From: Paenibacillus sp. FSL R7-0204
GTDB lineage: Bacteria; Bacillota; Bacilli; Paenibacillales; Paenibacillaceae
Direction: 5' to 3'
Assembly (NCBI RefSeq): GCF_038002225.1
Contig: NZ_JBBOCA010000001.1
Coordinates: 6,944,001 to 7,008,000 of the forward strand
Length of the DNA: 64,000 nucleotides
Numbering within the stretch: position 1 is the stretch's first letter; each line of letters begins with the position of its first letter. The notes under the pieces were generated by a model, which was not told the DNA's origin, searched no databases, and worked only from the letters and a program-made list of their open reading frames with translations. The position numbers and the translations under genes are program-made. Of this stretch, positions 35,865 through 44,038 are shown piece by piece.

Positions 35865-37619
35865 TCAATGAACAAGTTCTGTGGTATGGGTTAAGGCGGC
35901 GTATTGGCTGCGGAACAGCAGATCATAGGCTTCATTCCGGCCACGCAGGTTAGCATGGGTATCGCAGGCTGCCACCTTACCGGCTTGCAGAACCAGCACC
36001 TTGTCACAGTCTTGAATTGTAGAGAGGCGGTGCGCGATCGAGATCATGGTTGTGCCGGCAGACAGACGCTTCAGCTCATTCCTAATGCCGCTCTCATTCT
36101 CAGGGTCCAGGGCGCTTGTACTTTCATCGAAAATAATAATGTCCCGCTTCTGCAGCAGCGCCCGCGCAATCGACAGCCGCTGCTTCTGGCCCCCGGAGAG
36201 CTTCATCCCCTTCTCCCCGATAACCGTATCCAGTCCTTGCTCGAGCGATGTAATGAAGTCAAAGATATTGGCGCTGCGGCAGCAGGCTATCAGCTCTGCT
36301 TCCGTTGCCCCGTCTCCCGCCAGCAGCAGGTTCTCCCGGATCGTCATATTGAACAGAACAGGCTCCTGCACCACGATGCTTACCTTGGCGGCCACACTCC
36401 CGCTGTTCACCTCATGCAGATCCGTGCCGCCGATGCGGACGCTCCCGCCCTGGGGCTTCATCTGTCCGGTCAGCAGCCTGGCAAGCGTTGACTTGCCGCT
36501 TCCGCTCTGCCCTACAATGGCTAGATGCTCCCCCTTCCCCACCGAGAACGAAATTCCCTCCAGTGCGAAGGCCTTCGTCCCCTCATAGCGGAACTGCAAA
36601 TTCTGAACCTCAATCTCCTGTCCGCTTATGCCCTTGTAAGGCCGCTGGTCCGCTTCTGCACGCAACAATCCGATCACTTTACTGATATTCACCGAATCAT
36701 TCTTGTAATTCATCAGGCCATTGCTGATGGTCTCGATGAACCCGAAGAACTGCCCGTAGAAGCTGATGAACACCAGCAACACACCGACCTCCGAGTAGCC
36801 TTTAATTACGAAGAGTCCGCCAATGAAGTAGATGAACAGTTGGGTAATGAAGTTCTTGGTGAAGAACGAATAAGTAACGCCCAAATGCTGATAGAGCTGG
36901 CTGCGGAACCACACCGGACGGATAGCTGCATAATGCCCGTTCAATTCCTCCAGCTGGGCCTCCTCCAGATTATTGGTCTTAATATCCTTCCAGTTCTGCA
37001 GACTTCCATATAAAAAAGATTCGTACCCGTTCTGCAGCCTCCATAGCTCCTCCCCCGCCTTCCTCGTCTTCTCGCCCAGGAGATTCACCGTCAGCAGGGA
37101 GACCGGAACGAAGACGAAGCTTAGGAGGGCAATCCGCCAGTCATAGCTTACAAGAATCCCAGCCAGCGCAGCAGCATACAGGACAGCATAGCTGAAATCT
37201 AACAGATGAACCGTAAAGAACCGTCCGGCTGCAGCTGAATCTTGCTCGATCCGGCTTTTTAGATCACCAACACTGTACCTGCTATACTCCTCATAATCCA
37301 GGCTGCTCACTCTATTCAGCAGCTTGCGCTTAAGCCTGAGGTCATACTTCAGGAGCAGCTGGTTGGAGTAGCGCTTGCTGACCGCAATCCCGGCCGTCGT
37401 AAGCAGGAATACTCCCAGATACCCCGCGATAACCGGCCATAGCACATCCATATGCGCCTCTACCAGCACACGATTGACGAGCAGGGAGTACAGGAATAAC
37501 GGAAGAAGTCCGCAGACCAGATTCCACAGCTTGAACAGCGCGAGCGCCAGCAGCGGCTTATGGACACCTTCAATCCCCTGAGTCAGCGCCTTATAGGCGG
37601 CCCATCTTGTCATGGTCAT
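35865..37619 (-). CDS. ABC exporter half B (permease-ATPase)
   Basis: Half-transporter of 584 residues with six membrane helices (~20-310) and an ATPase domain (~335-575). Motifs are intact: Walker A VGQSGSGKST, signature KLSGGQKQRLSIARALL, Walker B IIIFDESTSALD, switch histidine ISIAHRLST. The Walker B ends in the usual catalytic Glu (FDES). It overlaps its partner gene by 4 bases (ATGA), so the two form a coupled heterodimer-type operon. No precursor peptide or protease domain is nearby, so lipid, drug or peptide export cannot be told apart. Confidence 0.95.
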   Translation of the reverse strand: MTMTRWAAYKALTQGIEGVHKPLLALALFKLWNLVCGLLPLFLYSLLVNRVLVEAHMDVLWPVIAGYLGVFLLTTAGIAVSKRYSNQLLLKYDLRLKRKLLNRVSSLDYEEYSRYSVGDLKSRIEQDSAAAGRFFTVHLLDFSYAVLYAAALAGILVSYDWRIALLSFVFVPVSLLTVNLLGEKTRKAGEELWRLQNGYESFLYGSLQNWKDIKTNNLEEAQLEELNGHYAAIRPVWFRSQLYQHLGVTYSFFTKNFITQLFIYFIGGLFVIKGYSEVGVLLVFISFYGQFFGFIETISNGLMNYKNDSVNISKVIGLLRAEADQRPYKGISGQEIEVQNLQFRYEGTKAFALEGISFSVGKGEHLAIVGQSGSGKSTLARLLTGQMKPQGGSVRIGGTDLHEVNSGSVAAKVSIVVQEPVLFNMTIRENLLLAGDGATEAELIACCRSANIFDFITSLEQGLDTVIGEKGMKLSGGQKQRLSIARALLQKRDIIIFDESTSALDPENESGIRNELKRLSAGTTMISIAHRLSTIQDCDKVLVLQAGKVAACDTHANLRGRNEAYDLLFRSQYAALTHTTELVH

Positions 37620-39349
37620 ACCGCTTCGCCTCCTGCAGACTGTTCGCTAAATAGATCTATGTACGTTTTGTTGCTTCTGATCAATACATCGTGAGTATCG
37701 TAGCCTGTGACCCGGCCATCCTCCAGCACTGCAATCCGGTCACAGCCTCTAAGCGTGGACAACCGATGGGCGATGATGATCAGCGTCCGGTCTTGAGCAA
37801 GCTCACTGGTCATCTGCCGGATCAACGCCTCATTCTTGCTGTCGAGGGACGAAGTCGCTTCATCGAAGACCAGAATTTTCGGATTCTTGACCAGGATTCG
37901 CGCAATAGCCAGACGCTGCTTTTGGCCACCCGATAATTCCTGCCCGGAAGTCCCCAGCACCGTGTCCAGCCCGTCCGGGAGATTCAGGACCAGCTCATGC
38001 AGCGCAGCTCTCTTAAGTGCTTCGAGTAGCAGACTGTCCTGATCACGATTATTCGTAAAAGAGAGATTATACCGCAGCGTGTTATCGTACAGAACCGTTT
38101 CCTGATGAACCACGCCCACCTGACTCCGCAAGCTGTGCAGGTTATATTCGTTCACGTTGCGGCCATCGATCAGAAGCTCACCGCCGTCAATGGGATAGAG
38201 GCTACAGAGCAGGCTTCCGAGCGTTGTTTTCCCGGCTCCGCTCCTTCCGGCAATGCCCACAGTGCTCCCTCCCTCCACACGGAGATTGAACCCGTCCAGC
38301 ACCCGTCTCTCCTCCGTATATCCGAAGCTGACATTGCAAAATTCAATCGTCCCCTCTGTAATCAGTGTGGGCAGAAGGCCTTCTCTATAGTCCTCTTCCT
38401 CTTCATTCAGAAGCTCCGCAACACGCTGCAAAGATACATTTTGGCCCCAGGTATCGCTAATCTTGCTATTGATCGAGCTGAAGTAAGTCACCGCCATATT
38501 GAAATAGCTGGCGGCAGCCACAAAAACACCTAACTGCATCTGCCCCTTCACGATCAACCGGGCGCAGATGATGAACAGCAGCAGCTGTGCGGCAAGCGTG
38601 ATGAATGCGTTCACCCGCTCGGTGGTTACCTCGATTCTTCCATTGTCCACATTCTTGTGATGGATAGAGACTGTCCGCCTAAGATAGGTACGGGTTACCA
38701 GCCTTCCGGCATTCAGCAGCTTGATCTCCCGCATATTGGCCACAATTTCAAATAAGTACGAGGACAGCCTCCCCTGCTCCTCTGCCAGATCCCGGTTAAC
38801 TCTAAGCGCCCGTTGCTTAAAGTATTTCGAGGCCAAGAACACGACAGGCACCAGCACCACCGTGAACACTCCCAGCAGGACATGATAATAGAACATGAAG
38901 CCCACGGCGAACACGATATGCAGCAGATTGGAATACCCCCACAGTCCGCTCCAGAAGAGGAGATTCATAATGTCCTTGGCATCGCGGTTTATCCGGCTGA
39001 TCAGGTCGCCGCTGTACATCCCCGAGAGGTCCTTCCCCTTTTGATGCAGAATTTTGCGGAATAGCGCCCGCCGGATATCGAACACGAACCCCGTCATCAT
39101 CTGGGAGGAGATCAGATTGTTCAGCGTCGCCACAATAAACTGATTGAACAGGAGAATTCCGGCATAGATCAGGCATAGCTTCAGGAAAGCATTCAGATCC
39201 TGTTCATAAAAAGCGATATCAATCAGCCGTCCGCCCAGGAACGGATACATCAGGTTCACCAGAGTCATTAAAGTAGTCACAAAGAAACCGCATACAAACA
39301 CCAGCTTGTGCATCCGTATGAACGTCATCACCCAGCGTCTTGCAGTCAC
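37616..39349 (-). CDS. ABC exporter half A (permease-ATPase)
   Basis: Partner half-transporter of 577 residues. Membrane domain ~10-300; ATPase domain ~335-575 with Walker A AGRSGAGKTT, signature ELSGGQKQRLAIARIL, Walker B ILVFDEATSSLD and IIIAHRLST, all intact. GTG at 39349 was chosen because GGAAGGGGGTGGAG precedes it; an in-frame codon at 39427 is much less likely. It is first in the two-gene operon and is divergent from the XRE/membrane-protein pair. The paired 19-bp operators at 39439 and 39484 lie between the two units. Confidence 0.94.
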   Translation of the reverse strand: MTARRWVMTFIRMHKLVFVCGFFVTTLMTLVNLMYPFLGGRLIDIAFYEQDLNAFLKLCLIYAGILLFNQFIVATLNNLISSQMMTGFVFDIRRALFRKILHQKGKDLSGMYSGDLISRINRDAKDIMNLLFWSGLWGYSNLLHIVFAVGFMFYYHVLLGVFTVVLVPVVFLASKYFKQRALRVNRDLAEEQGRLSSYLFEIVANMREIKLLNAGRLVTRTYLRRTVSIHHKNVDNGRIEVTTERVNAFITLAAQLLLFIICARLIVKGQMQLGVFVAAASYFNMAVTYFSSINSKISDTWGQNVSLQRVAELLNEEEEDYREGLLPTLITEGTIEFCNVSFGYTEERRVLDGFNLRVEGGSTVGIAGRSGAGKTTLGSLLCSLYPIDGGELLIDGRNVNEYNLHSLRSQVGVVHQETVLYDNTLRYNLSFTNNRDQDSLLLEALKRAALHELVLNLPDGLDTVLGTSGQELSGGQKQRLAIARILVKNPKILVFDEATSSLDSKNEALIRQMTSELAQDRTLIIIAHRLSTLRGCDRIAVLEDGRVTGYDTHDVLIRSNKTYIDLFSEQSAGGEAV

Positions 39350-39438
39350 CGCTCCACCCCCTTCCATATATTCACAAGGAATATTGTAGCACGGATGTTC
39401 GTATATGGGGAGTGACCAACTCTCCATTTATCTAATAG

Positions 39439-39457
39439 TGGAAAGTTAACTTTACAT
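39439..39457 (+). promoter_or_regulatory. Operator 1 of XRE regulator
   Basis: TGGAAAGTTAACTTTACAT with the palindromic core AAAGTTAACTTT. It is an exact inverted copy of operator 2, 45 bases away start to start (just over four helix turns). It overlaps the predicted -35 box TTTACA at 39451. Confidence 0.75.
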
Positions 39458-39479
39458 TTGGATCATCATGCGATACACT
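39451..39479 (+). promoter_or_regulatory. Sigma-A-type promoter of the XRE gene
   Basis: TTTACA at 39451-39456 and TACACT at 39474-39479 are separated by 17 bases. They lie between the two operators, 40 bases upstream of the XRE start. Confidence 0.6.
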
Positions 39480-39483
39480 CTCC

Positions 39484-39502
39484 ATGTAAAGTTAACTTTC
39501 CA
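39484..39502 (+). promoter_or_regulatory. Operator 2 of XRE regulator
   Basis: ATGTAAAGTTAACTTTCCA is the exact reverse complement of operator 1. It lies 5 bases downstream of the -10 box, where bound repressor would block transcription. Confidence 0.75.
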
Positions 39503-39518
39503 TGAAGAGAGTGATTCC

Positions 39519-39722
39519 ATGAACAACCATTTGGAAGAGTTACGCAAGCAGCGCGGAATCAGGCAGGAGGAATTAGCAGCGGCGCTTGAGGTGTCCAGGC
39601 AAACGATTGGTTCACTGGAGAACGGCCGCTATAATCCGTCCATCCTGCTGGCGTTCAAGATCGCCCGGTATTTCGGGCTGAGCATTGAGGAGATTTTTAT
39701 TTATGAGGAGGAAGAGAATTGA
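39519..39722 (+). CDS. Small XRE/Cro-type repressor
   Basis: Helix-turn-helix protein of 67 residues, almost entirely one DNA-binding domain: LRKQRGIRQEELAAALEVSRQTIGSLENGRYNPSILLAFKIARYFGLSIEEIF. The length and acidic tail (YEEEEN) match a Firmicute family encoded just upstream of small membrane proteins. ATG at 39519 follows GAGAGTG. The likely target is its own promoter through the paired operators upstream, and possibly the divergent ABC exporter. The stop codon overlaps the start of the membrane-protein gene (TGATG). Confidence 0.93.
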   Translation: MNNHLEELRKQRGIRQEELAAALEVSRQTIGSLENGRYNPSILLAFKIARYFGLSIEEIFIYEEEEN

Positions 39723-40153
39723 TGAAGAAATCCGCCACCGCTTATCTTCTGGTTATTGCAGGTGTAGTCCTGCTGGCAGGCAGTCTGTACCTTATTAGAA
39801 CCAATTCAGACCCGGAGGGGTTAATGCGGACACTGCCCTATGTCTGTATCGGGCTTGCTTCCGGCATGTTCGGAAGTGGCATGGGAGAGCTCATGAGCCG
39901 GCAAGCGATGAAGAGTAACCCTGCCGCAGCCAAGCAGGTTGAGATTAACAAGCACGATGAACGCAATATCGCCATTGCAACCCGGGCGAAGGCGAAGGCC
40001 TATGACATGATGGTTTTTGTATTCGGGGCTTTAATGCTGGCTCTTGCCTTAATGGAAACTGAACTCACCGTTGTGCTGTTACTGGTATTCGCCTACCTGT
40101 TCACGATTGGATACGGCATCTATTACCGGTTCAAGTATGATCGGGAGATGTGA
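39722..40153 (+). CDS. Four-helix membrane protein (DUF2178/DUF6442-like)
   Basis: Membrane protein of 143 residues with four hydrophobic helices at about 6-24, 38-56, 95-113 and 118-135. Between helices 2 and 3 is VEINKHDERNIAIATRAKAKAYDMM, a basic/acidic motif shared by small membrane proteins paired with XRE repressors (DERN-type motif of DUF2178-like proteins). It overlaps the XRE gene by one base and is surely co-transcribed. A plausible role is to sense the membrane and control the repressor; this is inference. Confidence 0.8.
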   Translation: MKKSATAYLLVIAGVVLLAGSLYLIRTNSDPEGLMRTLPYVCIGLASGMFGSGMGELMSRQAMKSNPAAAKQVEINKHDERNIAIATRAKAKAYDMMVFVFGALMLALALMETELTVVLLLVFAYLFTIGYGIYYRFKYDREM

Positions 40154-40183
40154 GCGGCGACCGTTCTGACTGTCGTGATCCGC

Positions 40184-41905
40184 TCAAGCCAGCAACGCCC
40201 GGGCGACCTGATCCACGATACAATTGATGCCTGTAGGTCCATAGCAGCCGATCCAGGTAGCCGCATCTACCGGGTATATACGCTGCTGGTCTGTACCCAG
40301 CATGCCTCTCACGCTTTGTTCTGTCATTGATATTCCTCCCTGCATTCTCTCGTTGCTAAGCAAAAAGTAGTAGTTAGCATGCACAGCCGGAAGTCTGTCC
40401 ACGGAAATATGATAGGCCGTGTCGGAGGCGGTGTCCGCCACAAATAACGGGGCAGGCAGACCAAGGTCGCGGTACAGTACAGCACCTGTGCGGTGAGAAG
40501 CCGTGTGTACCCGGACGATGGACTCGCGCGGACGGATCAGCGCCACGCTTTTACCCGCGAGTACCGGAGCAAGCTCTGCGGACAGCAGTTCCGTACGGCG
40601 CAGGTAATCGGCAATAATGCGATCTGCCTCCGCCTGCTTGCCTGTCAGTTCGCCGAATAGCTTCAGAATGGTCTGCCAGCTCTCATTGCGCTTGAACATG
40701 ATCGCCGGCGCCACCCGGCTTAAGCGTTCATAGTGCGGAGCATGCACCTCGGTGCAGATAATCAGATCCGGGCGCAGCCGTTCTACAGCCAGCAGGTCCG
40801 GGTACTCATAGGTGCCGAGCATTTCCGTTGCCATCAATCTCTCCCGGAAATACGGAGGGAAATTCAGCGCCCCGCTTCCGAAGCCTACACTTCCTGCGGG
40901 GGATATCCCCAGCGCATGCAAATGGTCAGCATATTGGACGTCAAGCACGGCGATCCGCCGCGGAGCAGCGGTGACACGATATTCGCCCCGCAGATGGCGG
41001 ATCACCGGACCCTGTGGTGATCCGTGCGGGAAGGCCAAACGATCCGGCAATTCCGCAGGAACGGTAACCGCACCGGAATCTAAAGCGGCAGTACGCCTGA
41101 AGAGCTGCGGAGGGACTCCATAATGCTTCTTGAATGCCCTGCTGAAATAATACATGTCGCGGTAGCCTGTCCGCTCAGCGATCTCCCCGATGGGAGCATC
41201 CGTATAACGCAGCATCCGCTCTGCATTCTCCATCCGCAGCCGGATTACGTATTCCATCGGGCCGAGCCGCTTCTCCTGCTTGAACCGCCGCTGGAGCTGC
41301 CGCACGCCGCATCCGGCCAGCGCGGCCAGCTCCTTAAGCCCCAGCTCCTGACGATAATGCCCCTCGATATAGGCGGCAACAACCTCCACCATATCCGGCT
41401 CTCTGCCGCCCTGACCGCGTTCATGCTCCATAATAAGCTCGTAGAGCATGCCTTGTAGCAGCGCATTGGCATGGAAGCGTTCCAGCCCTTCTCCCCGGCT
41501 CCATTTGGCGGCAATTCTCTCCGCCGCCATATGCAGCTCCGCCGGGGGCGCGGAATGATACACAAACGAAGTGCGCAGCGGGTGATTGCGCTGCGGGAAG
41601 AGCACATGTGCTGCTCCCGCCACAGGAATGGCCTTGTAGCTAATAGCTGTATAATGAATGTTGTCTGATCCCGCACTCAGAGTATAGGCTGATCCCTTGG
41701 CAGCATGACAGGCAAAAGAGGCCTGGACATGGCAGCCTTCACCATTCATCACAAGCCCTCCCTGCCCGCCAATGGCCAGCAGCAGCTGATTTGCCGCCAG
41801 TTCCGTTTCGCTCAGCACACCGCCGGGCGGCACAGTACCACTGCGCACATCAAGCGTCTTGACTGCTGTATCACTCCATAGACTTGCCTGTTCTTGTTGC
41901 GGCAT
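40184..41905 (-). CDS. AraC regulator fused to siderophore-binding domain (Btr-like)
   Basis: Regulator of 573 residues in three parts. Residues ~1-150 are a cupin-like beta domain. Residues ~170-265 are the AraC double helix-turn-helix (LKELAALAGCGVRQLQRRFKQEKRL, then IGEIAERTGYRDMYYFSRAFKKHYG). Residues ~300-570 form a class III solute-binding fold (RRIAVLDVQYADHLHALGISPAGSVG, RLRPDLIICTEVHAPHYERLS). B. subtilis Btr has the same layout and activates bacillibactin uptake on binding ferric siderophore. ATG at 41905 was chosen because AGGAG lies 9 bases upstream. A Fur-type palindrome lies just upstream. Confidence 0.93.
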   Translation of the reverse strand: MPQQEQASLWSDTAVKTLDVRSGTVPPGGVLSETELAANQLLLAIGGQGGLVMNGEGCHVQASFACHAAKGSAYTLSAGSDNIHYTAISYKAIPVAGAAHVLFPQRNHPLRTSFVYHSAPPAELHMAAERIAAKWSRGEGLERFHANALLQGMLYELIMEHERGQGGREPDMVEVVAAYIEGHYRQELGLKELAALAGCGVRQLQRRFKQEKRLGPMEYVIRLRMENAERMLRYTDAPIGEIAERTGYRDMYYFSRAFKKHYGVPPQLFRRTAALDSGAVTVPAELPDRLAFPHGSPQGPVIRHLRGEYRVTAAPRRIAVLDVQYADHLHALGISPAGSVGFGSGALNFPPYFRERLMATEMLGTYEYPDLLAVERLRPDLIICTEVHAPHYERLSRVAPAIMFKRNESWQTILKLFGELTGKQAEADRIIADYLRRTELLSAELAPVLAGKSVALIRPRESIVRVHTASHRTGAVLYRDLGLPAPLFVADTASDTAYHISVDRLPAVHANYYFLLSNERMQGGISMTEQSVRGMLGTDQQRIYPVDAATWIGCYGPTGINCIVDQVARALLA

Positions 41906-41956
41906 TTCTCTCATCTCCTGACAACAGTATCCTTTGCTAAACGGATAGACCTGCTG

Positions 41957-42724
41957 TCATTTTAATTGAGATTCATTCTCAATGTCAATCTTCGGACACT
42001 TTCTGCAATATTCCCCGGACATCCGGTAGTAGAAACAGCACGTAATGCGCTTGCTCTTCGCAACCGGAGCCTCGTCATTCCCCCCGGTGAACCGGGTGAA
42101 CGGGTTGCGTCTTGAGCCGAACAATGTGCCGGGAGCCGTCCGGGTCAGAAACGCAAAATCCTCTTGCATCCGCAGCCTTTCTTCACCGGATAGGTCTGCT
42201 CTAGGCGCATACAACGGGGCAATACGCACCATAATATTCTCCCACAGCACGGCCATGGAGACGGGTCCAACGTTGGCAAGCATCTGCAGCAGCGGCGCAA
42301 GCCGTGCCGCAAAATTCTCCTCAATAACAGCTTCGCGCCACACGGCCCTATCCTTCTGTGGTGAGGCTGACTGAAGCCCGTCCAGCGCCAGGAATGGGAA
42401 TGTCGTCTCTTCTGTAGAAGCCGGATGATAGAGGAAGCTTCTGTCCAGCGGGAAGAAGACTTCATGATTATGAACGGTCATGGCGGTCAGTATTGGCGCG
42501 ATCCACAGATAGCCGATCCTTTTGGCCAGCATGGAGGCAGCAACCTGCATGTCCGGCGCACCGATATAATCCTTAAGCCAGCTGATATATTCGCGGCATA
42601 CCGCTTCATCTTGCAGCTCACTCAGAGCGATGGTGCGGACGCTGTCCGCAGGCGGCTCCCCCAGCCTCATCCGGTAATCCTCCGCCAGTTCCCTCCAGCG
42701 GGCCGACGACAAATAGCGGTCCAT
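41957..42724 (-). CDS. FhuF-like ferric-siderophore reductase (2Fe-2S)
   Basis: Cytoplasmic protein of 255 residues of the FhuF family, which reduces ferric siderophores to release iron. The C-terminal cluster-binding motif is CCFYYRMSGEYCRKCP near residues 227-242 (CC...C..C), as in FhuF. The middle region (WLKDYIGAPDMQVAASMLAKRIGYLW, then LWENIMVRIAPLY) matches family helices. ATG at 42724 is one base after the stop of the binding-protein gene, with GGAG 9 bases upstream. Its last codons contain a Fur-like palindrome serving the next gene. Confidence 0.88.
   Translation of the reverse strand: MDRYLSSARWRELAEDYRMRLGEPPADSVRTIALSELQDEAVCREYISWLKDYIGAPDMQVAASMLAKRIGYLWIAPILTAMTVHNHEVFFPLDRSFLYHPASTEETTFPFLALDGLQSASPQKDRAVWREAVIEENFAARLAPLLQMLANVGPVSMAVLWENIMVRIAPLYAPRADLSGEERLRMQEDFAFLTRTAPGTLFGSRRNPFTRFTGGNDEAPVAKSKRITCCFYYRMSGEYCRKCPKIDIENESQLK
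41966..41982 (-). promoter_or_regulatory. Fur-like box inside the end of the fhuF-like gene
   Basis: TTGAGAATGAATCTCAA resembles the Fur 7-1-7 motif (TGATAATnATTATCA) with three substitutions. It overlaps the last codons of the fhuF-like gene and lies about 60 bases upstream of the AraC/binding-domain gene, so it probably controls that gene. Confidence 0.6.
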
Positions 42725-42725
42725 C

Positions 42726-43793
42726 TCAGTTGGCTCCAAGCAGCGCTTCCGAGGCCTGATCTACAATAATATTGATCGCCAGGGGACCATAATACGCGAT
42801 CCAGAGCGTTGAATTCACATCATAGGCCCGGTTATTCTTCACTGCATCAAGGGATTTCCAGATCGGACTGCTGGCCAGAGCCTCTGCCTCTTTGGCGAAC
42901 AGATCATCTGAGAGCAGGAAATAGCGGTCTGCCCCGATATCAGAGACAGTCTCCATCGATATTTCGACCGAGGTGTCATCCTTGATGGCTTGAACGAACG
43001 CAGGTGCCTTTAATCCCAGATCCTCATACAGAATGCTTCCTGTCCGGTGCTCGGGACCATGTACCCGAATCCCTTCCGGTCTTGGACGAATCAGCGCCAC
43101 CGTCTCGTCGCCCAGCTTCGCCGACAGTTGCTCACGCAGTCCGGTGATTTTGTCCTCGTAGGCCTTCTTCACTACTTCAGCCTCTGCCTGCTTCCCTGTT
43201 ATTGTACCGATGGTAGCCAGCGTATCCCGCCAATCCTCATAGAAGTCCAGGACGATTGTAGGCGCGATTTTACTGACACTCTCATAAGCTTCTTCCTGAA
43301 AATCAGTCATCAAGATCAGATCCGGGTTCAGCGCCACAATGGCTTCCAGATTGGGCTCATCGCGTGTACCCAGGACCTTCACCCCGTCCATTTGAGCACT
43401 CAGATATTCCGGGAACTCGTCCTTGGTTCCGGCAACTACGCTGCCTGCCGGCTTCTCTCCAAGCGCGATCAGCTGATCGGCGAATTTCACGTCAAGCACA
43501 GCGATCACCTTCGGCTTCTCCGTAAGCGTATATTCGCCCTTGATATGTTTGAAGGTAACCGGGTAGGCTGCTGTAGCCTGTGCTTCCGGTGATGCCTGCG
43601 CCTGTACTTCAGGCGACGGGGACGGCTCAGCTGAAGCTGAAGGCTGTGCGGCTGTGCCAGCATTAGCTCCCCCTCCAGACCCGCAAGCTGTCAGTACCAG
43701 TACCAGCGCCAGCATCCATACCATGAATAATCCTGATTGCCGGGCGGCAAATTTCTTCCTGCCGGCCTCTTGTTTCTGTGTTGCTCTGTTCAC
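42726..43793 (-). CDS. Iron-siderophore ABC transporter substrate-binding lipoprotein
   Basis: Extracellular binding lipoprotein of 355 residues. A signal peptide (FMVWMLALVLVLTAC) ends in lipobox LVLTAC near residue 37, followed by a Ser/Pro/Ala-rich linker. The class III binding fold follows, with KPKVIAVLDVKFADQLIALGEKPAGSV and LNPDLILMTDFQEEAYESVSKIAPTIVLD, as in FeuA/FhuD-like proteins. Its C-terminal half parallels the binding domain of the AraC fusion nearby, suggesting the same siderophore. No permease genes are in the window. GTG at 43793 follows GGGGGAG. A near-consensus Fur box lies upstream. Confidence 0.93.
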   Translation of the reverse strand: MNRATQKQEAGRKKFAARQSGLFMVWMLALVLVLTACGSGGGANAGTAAQPSASAEPSPSPEVQAQASPEAQATAAYPVTFKHIKGEYTLTEKPKVIAVLDVKFADQLIALGEKPAGSVVAGTKDEFPEYLSAQMDGVKVLGTRDEPNLEAIVALNPDLILMTDFQEEAYESVSKIAPTIVLDFYEDWRDTLATIGTITGKQAEAEVVKKAYEDKITGLREQLSAKLGDETVALIRPRPEGIRVHGPEHRTGSILYEDLGLKAPAFVQAIKDDTSVEISMETVSDIGADRYFLLSDDLFAKEAEALASSPIWKSLDAVKNNRAYDVNSTLWIAYYGPLAINIIVDQASEALLGAN

Positions 43794-43820
43794 GCTGACT
43801 CCCCCTGTTATGTATTATGT

Positions 43821-43839
43821 GATAATGATTTTCATTATC
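43821..43839 (-). promoter_or_regulatory. Fur box upstream of siderophore-binding protein gene
   Basis: GATAATGATTTTCATTATC is a near-perfect 19-bp Fur box (consensus GATAATGATAATCATTATC, one mismatch). It lies 28 bases upstream of the GTG start and should give iron repression of the binding-protein/fhuF-like operon. Confidence 0.9.
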
Positions 43840-43974
43840 ATAATTGTTACAGCGAGTATAGCCGATCTGCCGCCTCTGTTTCCATGTACTTTTGCGACAT
43901 TGCAGCCGGATAAATGCGACATGGGTTGCTATTAGCGTGTGTTTCCAGCCGGTTCCATAGTCGGATACAGCAAC

Positions 43975-44005
43975 AAGCCCGCATCCTGTTGCCAGATGCG
44001 GGCTT
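43975..44005. terminator. Hairpin after the methionine-synthase-like gene
   Basis: AAGCCCGCATC and GATGCGGGCTT form a perfect 11-bp stem. T-runs are short on both sides, so it is a moderate terminator for the gene ending at 44039. Confidence 0.7.
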
Positions 44006-44038
44006 GCTTTTATGAACAGCTGCTACCTATTAATGAAG

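Noticed and set aside
37616..40153. Lantibiotic or bacteriocin cluster around the ABC exporter
   Set aside because: There is no peptidase domain on the transporter and no precursor or modification gene nearby.
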